Part shown: positions 18,165-28,763 of the stretch, in pieces
Layout of the letters: each line of letters starts with the position of its first letter
How positions within the stretch are numbered: the stretch's first letter is position 1
Origin: Arcobacter ellisii
Lineage (GTDB): Bacteria > Campylobacterota > Campylobacteria > Campylobacterales > Arcobacteraceae
DNA length: 64,000 nucleotides
Reading direction: 5' to 3'
NCBI RefSeq assembly: GCF_003544915.1
Contig: NZ_CP032097.1
Span: forward strand, 1,922,001-1,986,000
Notes under the pieces: generated by a model
The model's input: only the letters and a program-made list of their open reading frames with translations
What the model was told of the DNA's origin: nothing
Databases searched by the model: none
Position numbers and translations under genes: made by a program

Positions 18165-18711
18165 TTAAAATTTGCGATTGTGCCTTAAGAAAAACATTTA
18201 ATTCATAAACTTTTCTTGTAAGAATTTGATGGAAAGTATAGGCAAAAATTGCCACTAATATACCTGCTGCTGTTGCAACTAACGCTTCACTAATAGCTGG
18301 AGCAATTATTGAAAACGCAACTTTTGACTGATTTGCAAATTTTGCAAAAGATTCTAATATACCAACAACTGTACCAAAAAGACCAATGAATGGAGAAGTT
18401 GAAGAAATTATTGCCAACCATGATAAACCAGAACTTGCATCTTTCATAATATTAATTTCACAAGCATGTAATAACTCTTTTGAAGTTATATTATTTGAGC
18501 ATTTATTAAGTGCGGATAATGGTGAAAATCTTGTTTCTCTTGAAGTTAATGCTTCTAATGATTTTTTTTCGTTGTTAATTAGTGTATTAAGAATACCTCT
18601 TCTATAAAAGAAAACCCAAAAAGTGATAATTATATATATTGACAATAGTGCTAAAACTATATAAGTTATAGCACTACTATTTGCCAAATAATTTAGTAAT
18701 GTAGTAATCAT
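18151..18711 (-). CDS. tolQ: TolQ/ExbB proton-channel subunit
   Basis: 186 residues with three transmembrane segments: one near 15-35, then a cytoplasmic loop, and two in the conserved C-terminal half, GLFGTVVGILESF and ISEALVATAAGILVAIFAY, the MotA/TolQ/ExbB signatures. It starts 6 nt after atpC, so the Tol genes appear to be read from the ATP synthase transcript. This atp-tol linkage is also seen in Campylobacter. Confidence 0.92.
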   Translation of the reverse strand: MITTLLNYLANSSAITYIVLALLSIYIIITFWVFFYRRGILNTLINNEKKSLEALTSRETRFSPLSALNKCSNNITSKELLHACEINIMKDASSGLSWLAIISSTSPFIGLFGTVVGILESFAKFANQSKVAFSIIAPAISEALVATAAGILVAIFAYTFHQILTRKVYELNVFLKAQSQILIAKG

Positions 18712-18717
18712 GCGCTT

Positions 18718-19095
18718 TTATGCAAATGAGTTAATTTTTGCTTCAACTGATGCTAAAGAAATATTAGAATCTTTTACAGAGTTAACTAATACCTTTGCAG
18801 CCTCAATATTTTTAGCAATTTCAGAATCTTTTCCAGCTGTTAATGCAATAGCTCCATCTGCTAATACATCAACTGATTTTTCATCTACTTTAACATGTCC
18901 CCAGTTAATAGCAACAGCTTCAGTAGAGTTTGCTTTTTCAATAACGATAACACCAACAGTTAATGAAGAAACTAATGATGAATGTCCTGGTAGAACACCG
19001 AACTCTCCCTCTTTTCCAGGAAGAGTTACAGTTTTCACATCATCATTAAATATTTCTCCATTAGGTGTAACGATTGATAATCTAATTGTATCCAT
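18718..19095 (-). CDS. atpC: ATP synthase F1 epsilon subunit
   Basis: 125 residues with the N-terminal beta-sandwich of epsilon, including TPNGEIF and GEFGVLPGHSSLVSSL, and a C-terminal helical hairpin that is moderately short. It is part of the central stalk and regulates ATP hydrolysis. It is the last atp gene of the leftward run, followed at 6 nt by tolQ. Confidence 0.95.
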   Translation of the reverse strand: MDTIRLSIVTPNGEIFNDDVKTVTLPGKEGEFGVLPGHSSLVSSLTVGVIVIEKANSTEAVAINWGHVKVDEKSVDVLADGAIALTAGKDSEIAKNIEAAKVLVNSVKDSNISLASVEAKINSFA

Positions 19096-19116
19096 GTTAT
19101 GCCTTATGGTTTTTTG

Positions 19117-20529
<1,413 letters not shown>

Positions 20530-21414
20530 TTATTTTAATGCTTCAACACCACTGATAATTTCTATCAGCTCAGTTGTAATTGCAGCTTGTCTAGCTTTAT
20601 TATATTCAACAGTTAAACTATTAACTTTTTCTTTTGCATTTTTAGTTGCAGCTTCCATTGCTTGCATTCTTGCAGAATGCTCAGCAGCTAAAGAGTCAAT
20701 TAATGCATAATACATATTGAAATCAATATATTTATCAGTTAATTCATTTAATACTTCTTCATCATCATCTGGTTCAATTTCTAACATTGAATCACTTTTT
20801 TTAGCTTCAATATTGTCTAAACCAATTGGTAATAATTCTCTAACTCTAATTTCTTGAGATAGCATATTTAAAAATCCATTGTAAACTAAAACTACTTTAT
20901 CAGTAACTTCATTTCTGAAATCTTCTACAACAGCATTTATAAAATCTGCAGCTCTATCATAATCAGGAGCAGAACTTAAATCACTTACTTTTTGTTCTAA
21001 ACTAAACTTTTGGAATGTAAAATATTCAACACCTTTTTTACCAGCTGCTCTCAATCTTACATTAATTCCTTTAGATTTATATTCAGCAATTAATCTACTT
21101 ACAGTTTTAATTGTTGACATATTAAATCCACCGCAAAGACCTTTATCAGCAGTTACAAAAACAATATCAACTGTTTTTGGATTATCATTGCTAACAAAAG
21201 CTCTACTAATGTTTCCACCTTCATGAGCAGTGCTCACTCTAGCAGCAATATCAGAAAGAACATCATTAATTTTCGCTGCATAACTTCTAGCTTGTTCTGA
21301 CAATTGTCTAGTTCTAGTAAGTTTAGCAGAAGAAACTAGCTTCATAGCTTTTGTTGTCTTCTGAGTATTTTTAACACTACCTATTTTTAATTTTATCTCT
21401 TTTAAATTAGCCAT
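20530..21414 (-). CDS. atpG: ATP synthase F1 gamma subunit
   Basis: The rotating central shaft of F1. 294 residues with the N-terminal helix signature KIGSVKNTQKTTKAMKLVSS and the C-terminal helix ending in ELIEIISGVEAL; the TADKGLCGGFN segment lies near residue 90. It lies between atpA and atpD in the standard order, with 10-18 nt gaps. Confidence 0.97.
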   Translation of the reverse strand: MANLKEIKLKIGSVKNTQKTTKAMKLVSSAKLTRTRQLSEQARSYAAKINDVLSDIAARVSTAHEGGNISRAFVSNDNPKTVDIVFVTADKGLCGGFNMSTIKTVSRLIAEYKSKGINVRLRAAGKKGVEYFTFQKFSLEQKVSDLSSAPDYDRAADFINAVVEDFRNEVTDKVVLVYNGFLNMLSQEIRVRELLPIGLDNIEAKKSDSMLEIEPDDDEEVLNELTDKYIDFNMYYALIDSLAAEHSARMQAMEAATKNAKEKVNSLTVEYNKARQAAITTELIEIISGVEALK

Positions 21415-21424
21415 TTGCTAATCC

Positions 21425-22942
21425 TTATTTTGCATTAAATACAGTTTTGAACTCTTCTAATGCAGCTTTTAATTCAGCTTCATTATCATCATCTAATTTT
21501 TGTTTAGTTTTGATTGATTCTAAAATATTTGAATATTTTTGCTCAAAGAATGCATGTAATTCATTTTCAAATCTTACAACATCTTTAACTGCGATATCAT
21601 TTAAATAACCTTTAGTACCTGCATAAATAATAACGATTTGTTTTTCAATAACAAGTGGTTTATTAACACCTTGTTTTAAAACTTCAACCATTCTTTGACC
21701 AAGTTCTAATTCTCTTCTTGTTGCTTCATCTAAATCTGATGCAAATTGAGCAAACGCTTCAAGCTCTCTATATTGTGCTAAAGATAATTTTAAAGTACCT
21801 GCAACTTGTTTAGTAGCTTTAATTTGAGCAGCTCCTCCAACCCTAGAAACAGATAAACCAACATTAATTGCAGGTCTAATACCTGAGTTAAATAAATTAG
21901 TTTCTAAGAAAATTTGTCCATCAGTAATAGAAATTACGTTTGTTGGAATATATGCAGCAACGTCTCCAGCTTGTGTTTCAATGATAGGTAACGCAGTCAT
22001 AGAACCAGCACCTTTTTCATCTGACATTTTTGCAGCTCTTTCTAATAATCTTGAGTGTAGATAGAATACATCTCCTGGGTAAGCTTCTCTTCCTGGAGGT
22101 CTTCTTAAAATTAATGACATTTCTCTATATGCAACTGCATGTTTTGATAAATCATCATAAACGATTAATGCATGTTTACCATTATCTCTGAAGTATTCAC
22201 CAATTGTAACACCTGTATATGGAGCTAAGAATTGTAATGCAGATGAATCAGCAGCACCAGCATTAACAACAATTGTGTAATCCATTGCACCAGACTCTTC
22301 TAAAGTTCTTACAACTGCAGCAACTGAAGATGCTTTTTGTCCAATAGCAACATAAATACAAATAACGTTTTCACCTTTTTGATTTAAAATTGTATCGATT
22401 GCAACTGTAGTTTTACCAGTTTGTCTATCACCAATGATAAGCTCTCTTTGCCCTCTTCCAATTGGAACTAATGCATCAATTGCTTTAATACCAGTTGTTA
22501 ATGGCTCATGTACAGATTTTCTAGCCATAATTCCAGGAGCTTTTTCTTCAACAAATCTATGTTCAGCTGCTGCAATAGGACCTTTACCATCAATTGGCTC
22601 ACCTAATGCATTTACAACTCTTCCAACCATAGCATCACCAACTGGTGTTTCTAATAATTTTCCAAGTCTTTTACAAGATGTACCTTCTCTTAGACCTTCA
22701 CCTTTTCCAAGGATAACGATACCAACTGAAGACTCTTCTAAATTTGAAGCAAGACCTCTTTCACCATTTTCAAACTCAACTAGTTCCCCAGCCATAACAT
22801 TTTTTAATCCGTAAACTTGAGCAATACCATCTGCATAAGAGATAATTTTACCTGTTTCATTTACATCTACACTTAATTCAAAGTTATCAATTCTTTCTTT
22901 TATTATAGAACTGATTTCATCAGCTTGAATTTTTGCACCCAT
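21425..22942 (-). CDS. atpA: ATP synthase F1 alpha subunit
   Basis: Non-catalytic nucleotide-binding subunit. The 505-residue protein has P-loop GDRQTGKT, the arginine-finger signature [14 protein letters not shown] and [20 protein letters not shown]. Length is standard. AGGAG lies just ahead of the ATG at 22942, and a 21-nt gap separates it from atpH. Confidence 0.98.
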   Translation of the reverse strand: MGAKIQADEISSIIKERIDNFELSVDVNETGKIISYADGIAQVYGLKNVMAGELVEFENGERGLASNLEESSVGIVILGKGEGLREGTSCKRLGKLLETPVGDAMVGRVVNALGEPIDGKGPIAAAEHRFVEEKAPGIMARKSVHEPLTTGIKAIDALVPIGRGQRELIIGDRQTGKTTVAIDTILNQKGENVICIYVAIGQKASSVAAVVRTLEESGAMDYTIVVNAGAADSSALQFLAPYTGVTIGEYFRDNGKHALIVYDDLSKHAVAYREMSLILRRPPGREAYPGDVFYLHSRLLERAAKMSDEKGAGSMTALPIIETQAGDVAAYIPTNVISITDGQIFLETNLFNSGIRPAINVGLSVSRVGGAAQIKATKQVAGTLKLSLAQYRELEAFAQFASDLDEATRRELELGQRMVEVLKQGVNKPLVIEKQIVIIYAGTKGYLNDIAVKDVVRFENELHAFFEQKYSNILESIKTKQKLDDDNEAELKAALEEFKTVFNAK

Positions 22943-22963
22943 TCAATTTCTCCTTTATAAGTT

Positions 22964-23494
22964 CTAAACTGCTTTTAAAATATGATCAATTAACTGTGAT
23001 TTTAATCTATCTTTTGAAAAAGATATTTCAACCCCAAGTCCGTCAATATCTACTTTAATACCATCATAGTCACAAACATTTTGCGATAATGATAATTTAA
23101 CATCAAATTTTTTACTAAATTGTTCTTCTATTGAAGATACATAATCGCTTGATAATTCCTGATTAGTATAAACAACACCTACATAACTATTATTATTTTT
23201 TGCAAGTTGAGCACTTAACTCTGCTGCAATATATGGTAATAAAGTTAATCTTCTTTTTTCACCTAAAATTTTAATAAAATTGCTTAAAGCATTATCTATA
23301 CCATCAACAAACGAAGTTACTAAATTAACTTTTACAGTTGATGAAATTTCTGGTGAAGAAATAATAGAATTAAATTTTTCATCAGCAAATGCTGTTGAAA
23401 TTTCATTTAACTTATCACTAATAGTATTTATAGTAAGGCTATCTCTACCATCAATTAAAGCTTTTACATATCTTTTTGCTACTAAATCTTTCAT
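22964..23494 (-). CDS. atpH: ATP synthase F1 delta subunit
   Basis: The 176-residue delta/OSCP protein links the peripheral stalk to the top of F1. It opens with DLVAKRYVKALID, the usual delta N-terminus, and ends with SFSKDRLKSQLIDHILKAV, matching the C-terminal family signature. It overlaps the end of atpF by one base. Confidence 0.94.
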   Translation of the reverse strand: MKDLVAKRYVKALIDGRDSLTINTISDKLNEISTAFADEKFNSIISSPEISSTVKVNLVTSFVDGIDNALSNFIKILGEKRRLTLLPYIAAELSAQLAKNNNSYVGVVYTNQELSSDYVSSIEEQFSKKFDVKLSLSQNVCDYDGIKVDIDGLGVEISFSKDRLKSQLIDHILKAV

Positions 23495-24006
23495 TACGCT
23501 ACCTTCTTAAGAACAATATTTGCTAACTCACTTTGAGTTAATTGAATATTTTCAGAACTTAATAGCTCTTCAAGAACCTCAGTAACAACTTTTCTTTTAG
23601 CTTTTGATGTTTCTACTTTCATCATTTCATCTAAATTTTTATTTAGATTAGCGATATCTGCATCAACAGCAGTTGCAACTTTTTGTTTAACTGAATCAAT
23701 ATCAGCTTTTGCACCTTCAATAATTTCAGTAGCAAGTTTTTTTGCTTCTTCAAGTTTTTTTTGTGCATCTGAAACTTTATCTTGAGAAGCTTTTAAAGTC
23801 TCTTGAACTTTGTCAAGTTCTGCTTGAATAGATAAAGTTCTATTGGCAAAAAATGCTTTAATTTTATCAGCAAGTAAATACCATAAAATTCCAGCAAATA
23901 TAATAAAGTTAACGGTTCTTTGTACTATATCAGTTTCTACCGCACCTTCGCTTGCAAATAATGCAACAGGAGCTAAAGCTAACCCAAGTAATAAAATTCT
24001 TTTCAT
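23494..24006 (-). CDS. atpF: ATP synthase Fo b subunit with signal-like N-terminus
   Basis: 170 residues. A first hydrophobic stretch (about 1-18, ending LFASEGA) resembles a cleavable signal peptide, then a transmembrane helix (about 31-50) and a long charged coiled coil typical of the peripheral stalk. Most b subunits have only one hydrophobic segment; a leader of this kind is common in Campylobacterota b subunits. It pairs with the b' gene just upstream. Confidence 0.93.
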   Translation of the reverse strand: MKRILLLGLALAPVALFASEGAVETDIVQRTVNFIIFAGILWYLLADKIKAFFANRTLSIQAELDKVQETLKASQDKVSDAQKKLEEAKKLATEIIEGAKADIDSVKQKVATAVDADIANLNKNLDEMMKVETSKAKRKVVTEVLEELLSSENIQLTQSELANIVLKKVA

Positions 24007-24023
24007 ATTCTCTAATCCCCTTA

Positions 24024-24446
24024 TTAAATAGAGCTAAGCTTAGCTTTTAGGCTCTCATTAAATTGAGGCATTGAAGATACTAAAGAATCTCTTAGAGCTT
24101 TAGTCTCATCTTGTAAGTTTTTAGCAAACTCCGCAGATTTTGCTTCTAAATTAGATTTAGCACTTGCAAGTTTTGCATCAGCACTATCCTTTGCTTCCTT
24201 ATAAGCTTGTTCTCTAATTGCAGCTGCTTCTTTTTTAGCTTTAGAAATGATTTCATTTGCTTCTGCTAATAAACCATCAACATCAGCACCATTTGATTTC
24301 GCATCTTCTAAATCTTTTTTTATAGAAGCTGTTCTATCATCCATGTGCTTTAATAATGGCTTGAAAAGACAACTGTTTAGTCTAGCAACAACTAAAAGAA
24401 AGATGATACCAGAGCTAAGCAATAATACAGGACTTATGTCTAACAT
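24024..24446 (-). CDS. atpF': ATP synthase Fo b' subunit
   Basis: 140 residues with one transmembrane helix at about 5-25 and a long Ala/Glu/Lys coiled coil. It is the first gene of the atp run (b', b, delta, alpha, gamma, beta, epsilon). The genes for the a and c subunits are not in the window; in Campylobacterota they lie elsewhere. A strong GGAGGAATGA ribosome site precedes the ATG. Confidence 0.93.
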   Translation of the reverse strand: MLDISPVLLLSSGIIFLLVVARLNSCLFKPLLKHMDDRTASIKKDLEDAKSNGADVDGLLAEANEIISKAKKEAAAIREQAYKEAKDSADAKLASAKSNLEAKSAEFAKNLQDETKALRDSLVSSMPQFNESLKAKLSSI

Positions 24447-24492
24447 TCATTCCTCCATATTTTTTACAGTTTAGTTTAACTAAAACTCAAAT

Positions 24493-24501
24493 ATTTTAGC
24501 A
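24493..24501 (-). promoter_or_regulatory. Candidate extended -10 of the atp-tol operon
   Basis: TGCTAAAAT on the minus strand, an extended -10 box, lies 47 nt ahead of the atpF' ATG in the 113-nt gap after parB. No clear -35 is seen, which is usual for this phylum. Confidence 0.4.
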
Positions 24502-24559
24502 AAACTAAGTATAAAAATATATTAAATGAAAAAATTAGATTGTAAATTTTTAGATTTTG

Positions 24560-25417
24560 TTACAATTGTATATTAAAGTAACTAGATATTTTGTCGATTT
24601 CTTCTTGAGAATTAAATTCAATTTTAAAATAGTTTTTTTCTACTTTAACTTTCAGATTATTCTCTTGTAATTTCGTCATTAGATTTTTTAAAGGAGCTAC
24701 GTTATAATCAACAGAACTCTTCTCTTTTTTAGGTTTATCGCTATTTTTTTCTTTCAATTCTTTAACTAATTTTTCTGTTTCTCTAACTGAAAGTTTTTGA
24801 CCAACAATTGAATCAGCAACCATTTTTTGTTCATCAGAACTTAATCCAAGCATAACTTTTGCATGTCCTGCACTAATTTTGTCCGTTGCTAAAAATTGTT
24901 GTACATATGAGTTTAATTGTAACAGTCTTAATGTATTTGTAATAGAAGTTCTACTTTTAAACACTTTTTTTGATAGCTCTTCATGAGTAATGTTATGTTC
25001 ATTTAGTAACTGTGCGTAACAGTATGCTAATTCAATAATATTTAAGTCATCTCTTTGAATATTTTCAATTAAAGCTAATTCTCTTAATTTTAATTCGTCA
25101 GCATCAACAATAATTGCTTTTATTTGATCAATTTTTGCAAGTTTATGAGCTCTTAATCTTCTCTCTCCTGCAATTAAAGTGTAACTATTATCTTCATTTT
25201 CTACTACAACTATTGGTTGCAATAATCCATGTTCTTTAATTGATTCACTTAATTCACTTAATTTTTCTTCATCAAATATTTTTCTTGGTTGATTAGGATT
25301 AGCTTTAATTAACGAAACATCTAGTTTTCTTACACCCGATTTATTATTTCCTGTTGAATTTTCATAAGCAGATTCAACTTCACCTAATAATTCCCCTAAT
25401 CCTCTTCCTAATGCCAT
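24560..25417 (-). CDS. parB: Chromosome partitioning protein ParB
   Basis: 285 residues. The N-terminal CTPase/ParB-N region contains NPNQPRK, then the ENEDNSYTLIAGERRLRAHK box, and the central helix-turn-helix (SKKVFKSRTSITNTLRLLQL area, about residues 150-180) that reads parS. The C-terminal dimerisation domain is short. It follows parA by 21 nt. I found no perfect parS palindrome in the window. Confidence 0.95.
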   Translation of the reverse strand: MALGRGLGELLGEVESAYENSTGNNKSGVRKLDVSLIKANPNQPRKIFDEEKLSELSESIKEHGLLQPIVVVENEDNSYTLIAGERRLRAHKLAKIDQIKAIIVDADELKLRELALIENIQRDDLNIIELAYCYAQLLNEHNITHEELSKKVFKSRTSITNTLRLLQLNSYVQQFLATDKISAGHAKVMLGLSSDEQKMVADSIVGQKLSVRETEKLVKELKEKNSDKPKKEKSSVDYNVAPLKNLMTKLQENNLKVKVEKNYFKIEFNSQEEIDKISSYFNIQL

Positions 25418-25438
25418 ACTATATCCTATAAAATAAAA

Positions 25439-26215
25439 TTATCCTGCAATTGCTCTTGCTAAATTTGTATAAGCTTTTGTTCCACTTGAATTTGTATCAT
25501 AAAGCATAATTGGTTTACCAAAACTTGGACTTTCTGCTAATTTTACATTTCTTGGAATAACTACATATGAATTATCATCAACTTTAAATAATTTATTTTC
25601 AAAATGTTGTGCTAAATCTGCAAATACTTGTTTTGAAAGATTATTTTGTGCACTATACATTGTAGGTAAAAAACCTCTAATTTGTAAAGATTGATTTATT
25701 GTTTGTTTTACTAATTTTATAGTATTTAATAACTGTGCTAAACCTTCTAGTGCAAAAAACTCACATTGAATTGGAATTAATACTGATGATGATGCACTTA
25801 AAGTATTTATTGTGATTGGTCCAAGTGCTGGAGGCGAATCTATTATAATATAATCAAAATCTTTTTTTATTGGATCAATTTTTCTTTTTAATACTAATTC
25901 TCTCTCTTTAGTATTTTTATAGAACTCTTTTTCTATACCTACAAGTCCAATATTTGAAGGTGCAACTTTTAGATTCTCAATCTCTGAATCTAAAATAATT
26001 TCACTTAATTCTTTTGTTCCTAACATTACATGATAAATGTTATATTCATAAGTATCTCTATGAAATCCTAAAGATGTAGTTGCATTTGCTTGAGGATCTG
26101 CATCAATTAATAAGACTTTTTTACCTTCTAAGGCAAGTGCTGCGCTTAAGTTTACAGCTGTAGTAGTTTTACCTACTCCACCTTTTTGATTAGCTATTGA
26201 AATAATTTCTGTCAT
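25439..26215 (-). CDS. parA: Chromosome partitioning ATPase ParA (Soj)
   Basis: 258 residues with the deviant Walker A motif QKGGVGKTTTAVNLS near residue 10, Walker A' LLIDADPQANATTSLG and Walker B IIIDSPPALG. It is the short Soj type without an N-terminal DNA-binding domain, as expected for a chromosomal locus. Its start overlaps the birA end by 4 nt. Confidence 0.96.
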   Translation of the reverse strand: MTEIISIANQKGGVGKTTTAVNLSAALALEGKKVLLIDADPQANATTSLGFHRDTYEYNIYHVMLGTKELSEIILDSEIENLKVAPSNIGLVGIEKEFYKNTKERELVLKRKIDPIKKDFDYIIIDSPPALGPITINTLSASSSVLIPIQCEFFALEGLAQLLNTIKLVKQTINQSLQIRGFLPTMYSAQNNLSKQVFADLAQHFENKLFKVDDNSYVVIPRNVKLAESPSFGKPIMLYDTNSSGTKAYTNLARAIAG

Positions 26216-26847
26216 CTTAAACTAAATACCTTTTTATTGTTTACTTGAATTGAACCATCTTCATTTAATATCGCGTGTTCTAATGAAACTTTTTGATTAT
26301 CTATGGTCGTTTGGAACTTTTTGCTAAGTTGAAATTCTATCTTAAAATCACTAAATATTTGCTTCCATGAAATCTTTTTTTCTAACTCTAAAAAATAATT
26401 TTGTAACAAATTATCTATATCTACTTTTATATCGAGTTTTCCAAAATCTTCTTCTACTTCTAACAAATTTAACCCTATTCCACAATAGACTAAATTCTTT
26501 GACATATTAGTAATTGTTCCACCAATTTTTTTATTATTAATATAAAAATCATTTGGCCATTTAATCCATACATTAGAACCTAAATTTTTTAAAATAGATT
26601 TTAATATATATGAAACATAAATGGAAATTGTTTGTAGAGGCAAATCCTCTGGTAGTTCATCTATTGAAATAACAAAAGAGAAAAAAAGGTTACCTTTTTT
26701 CCCAGTCCAAGAATTTCCACGACTTCCTATTCCATTTGTTTGATAATCAGTTACAATACATAATGGTTCAACATAACCATTAGTTTGAATATATTCTTTT
26801 AAATATGTGTGAGTTGAATTAACTTCATTTAATCTTATAATTTTCAT
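26212..26847 (-). CDS. birA: Biotin--[acetyl-CoA carboxylase] ligase
   Basis: Attaches biotin to the carrier protein of acetyl-CoA carboxylase. The catalytic domain has TNGIGSRGNSW (the biotin-AMP loop, a variant of GRGRRG), WIKWPNDF and KIGGTITN. The N-terminal helix-turn-helix of E. coli BirA is absent, so it is not a repressor. I prefer the ATG at 26847, since alignment to the family begins there; one at 26862 adds five residues. A TATAAT box lies only 6 nt upstream of 26847. Confidence 0.9.
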   Translation of the reverse strand: MKIIRLNEVNSTHTYLKEYIQTNGYVEPLCIVTDYQTNGIGSRGNSWTGKKGNLFFSFVISIDELPEDLPLQTISIYVSYILKSILKNLGSNVWIKWPNDFYINNKKIGGTITNMSKNLVYCGIGLNLLEVEEDFGKLDIKVDIDNLLQNYFLELEKKISWKQIFSDFKIEFQLSKKFQTTIDNQKVSLEHAILNEDGSIQVNNKKVFSLR

Positions 26848-26853
26848 TTTTCG

Positions 26854-26859
26854 ATTATA
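26854..26859 (-). promoter_or_regulatory. TATAAT box for birA-parA-parB, possibly leaderless
   Basis: Perfect -10 hexamer on the minus strand with 6 nt to the birA ATG at 26847. Transcription would start at or next to the start codon. No Shine-Dalgarno is visible before either possible birA start. Confidence 0.5.
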
Positions 26860-26887
26860 CATAATTAAAATAGAAGATTTTATTAAT

Positions 26888-26893
26888 TATAAT
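26888..26893 (+). promoter_or_regulatory. TATAAT box for the AEC transporter gene
   Basis: Perfect -10 hexamer 27 nt before the ATG at 26921. The implied leader contains AAGGTG as a ribosome site. Confidence 0.5.
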
Positions 26894-26920
26894 CTTTGCA
26901 AAAAAAGGTGTTAGTTTATT

Positions 26921-27814
26921 ATGTTAGATCCCGTTTTACCTATTGCAATATATTTAGCTATAGGATATTTATTTAAAGTATTTTTGCATGATAATTCGAA
27001 ACAATTAATAGAATTTATCATCTACTTTTCACTTCCCTCAATTGTTTTTTCAAAAATTTATCCTTTAATTCTTGACCAAAGAATTGTTGGATTAATTTTA
27101 ATGTTTATGTGTTTTATTTTATTCAACCTAACATTAGCATATCTTGTAGGTAAATTAATGAGATTAAATAGAACATATTTTGCTACATTTATGATTATGG
27201 CAACATTTGGGAATACATCATTTATAGGATTTTCATATATAGATGCATTTTATGGACAAGATTATATTGTGTATGGACTAATTTATGATATTTTTGGTTC
27301 ATTTCTACTTTTAGTTTCAGTTGGTATGTTTATTATTACGTGGGGAAATGGCAAAAAAAACAGTGTGAAATCTATTTCAAAATCAATTTTCTTATTCCCA
27401 CCTGCAATTATGTTTTTTGTTACACTTGTTGCAAAAAATTTTGAAATACCAAACTTTTTATTGTTGACTACTCAAACACTTGGTTCAACTTTAGTGCCAC
27501 TTGCTATGATTGCTATTGGTATGAAATTAGAACTAAAGAATATTTTTGCAAGATTACATATAGTTTCAGTTGCAATGATTTTAAAAATGATTGTTGTGCC
27601 AATAATTATATTAATTGGATTCAAATACTTCTATGGAATAGACCAAACTTGGGTAAAAGTAACTATAATTGAAGTTGCAATGCCACCTATGACTATGGCA
27701 ACAGTTTTAGCTATAAAAGGTGGTTTAGATGAGAAAATTGCAATTAATTCTCTTGTATTAGGTGTTTTATTAAGTCTATTTACAATAACAATGTATACTA
27801 CATATTTAGCGTAA
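26921..27814 (+). CDS. AEC family permease (auxin efflux carrier type)
   Basis: 297 residues with about 9-10 hydrophobic segments, in the two-half layout of the AEC family (PF03547): NTSFIGF in the first half and PLAMIAIGMKLELK then MPPMTMATVLAIKGGLDEKIA in the second. Bacterial members export or import small organic acids such as malate or malonate; the substrate here is not evident. It is a single gene on the plus strand inserted between birA and fmt, which are adjacent and co-directional in related genomes. Confidence 0.88.
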   Translation: MLDPVLPIAIYLAIGYLFKVFLHDNSKQLIEFIIYFSLPSIVFSKIYPLILDQRIVGLILMFMCFILFNLTLAYLVGKLMRLNRTYFATFMIMATFGNTSFIGFSYIDAFYGQDYIVYGLIYDIFGSFLLLVSVGMFIITWGNGKKNSVKSISKSIFLFPPAIMFFVTLVAKNFEIPNFLLLTTQTLGSTLVPLAMIAIGMKLELKNIFARLHIVSVAMILKMIVVPIIILIGFKYFYGIDQTWVKVTIIEVAMPPMTMATVLAIKGGLDEKIAINSLVLGVLLSLFTITMYTTYLA

Positions 27815-27826
27815 TTTTTTACGCTA
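27807..27826. terminator. Hairpin between convergent AEC gene and fmt
   Basis: TAGCGTAA and TTACGCTA form an 8-bp stem around a T loop, overlapping the AEC stop codon. It could act for both converging genes. Confidence 0.55.
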
Positions 27827-27829
27827 GAT

Positions 27830-28750
27830 TTATAGTAAAATATTCCCTACTTCAAGTCTTTGCCCTCTTATAAAATCAACTGAACTAATAGCTTTTTTTG
27901 AAGGAGCTTGTAAAGTTTTTATTTTTAAACTTCCTTTTTTACATCCAATAACAATAAAATCTTTAGAGATTTCTAAAATTTCTCCCTCTTTATTTATTGA
28001 ATTTTCTTCAACTAATTCAATATCTTTTAATTTTAGCTCTGACTCTAAAAAAATACCTGGCCAATAAGAGTATGCTTTATATTTTAAATATAATTTTTTT
28101 GCATCTAAAAAATTTACTAAACCATCTTCTTTTTTAATTTTTTTGCAAAAACTAACTTCTGCTTCATTTTGTTTTATAGGTTTTATATTTTCAAAATTAT
28201 CTAACGTAGTTATTGTTAAAGTTGCTGCAATAATTGATAATTTTTCAAAAGCTTCTGATACTTCCATAGTTGAAGTTATTTTTAAATATTGTAAACCTAA
28301 AATATCTCCACTATCAAGACCTTCTTCCATAAGCATTGATGTAACACCTGTAAAATAATCATCATTTAATAATGATTCTTGAATAGGACTAGCACCTCTA
28401 TATTTTGGTAAAAGTGAGGCATGAAGGTTTATACAAGGGGCGATATCTAAAATCTCTTTTGGTAAAATCTGTCCATAAGCAGCAACTATTATAAAATCAG
28501 GTTTTAAATCTTCTATTTGTTTTTTAGCTTCTTCATTTCCTCTTAATTTAATAGGTTGAAAAATTGGAAGATTTAGATTTTCATCTAAACAATATTGTTT
28601 TATATGAGGAGGAGTCAAAACTTGTTTTCGCCCAACTGGTTTATCAGGTTGAGTAAATAATCCTATTACTTCATATTTGCTATTTATTAACTCTTTAAAT
28701 ATTGTCGTAGCATAATCTGGTGTTCCCATAAATAGAATTCTTTTACTCAA
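27830..28750 (-). CDS. fmt: Methionyl-tRNA formyltransferase
   Basis: Formylates initiator Met-tRNA with 10-formyl-THF. 306 residues with the N-terminal formyltransferase domain: FMGTPDYA at the start, CINLHASLLPKYRGASPIQ (catalytic Asn and His) and the later SMLMEEGLDSGDIL with the catalytic Asp. The C-terminal OB-like domain follows. It starts 13 nt after proB, in the obgE-proB-fmt run conserved in Campylobacterota. Confidence 0.96.
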   Translation of the reverse strand: MSKRILFMGTPDYATTIFKELINSKYEVIGLFTQPDKPVGRKQVLTPPHIKQYCLDENLNLPIFQPIKLRGNEEAKKQIEDLKPDFIIVAAYGQILPKEILDIAPCINLHASLLPKYRGASPIQESLLNDDYFTGVTSMLMEEGLDSGDILGLQYLKITSTMEVSEAFEKLSIIAATLTITTLDNFENIKPIKQNEAEVSFCKKIKKEDGLVNFLDAKKLYLKYKAYSYWPGIFLESELKLKDIELVEENSINKEGEILEISKDFIVIGCKKGSLKIKTLQAPSKKAISSVDFIRGQRLEVGNILL

Positions 28751-28763
28751 AAACTATCCTTTT

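Noticed and set aside
22434-22814. Plus-strand ORF of 126 residues inside atpA
   Set aside because: It is a shadow of the conserved atpA frame, with no ribosome site and low-complexity composition.
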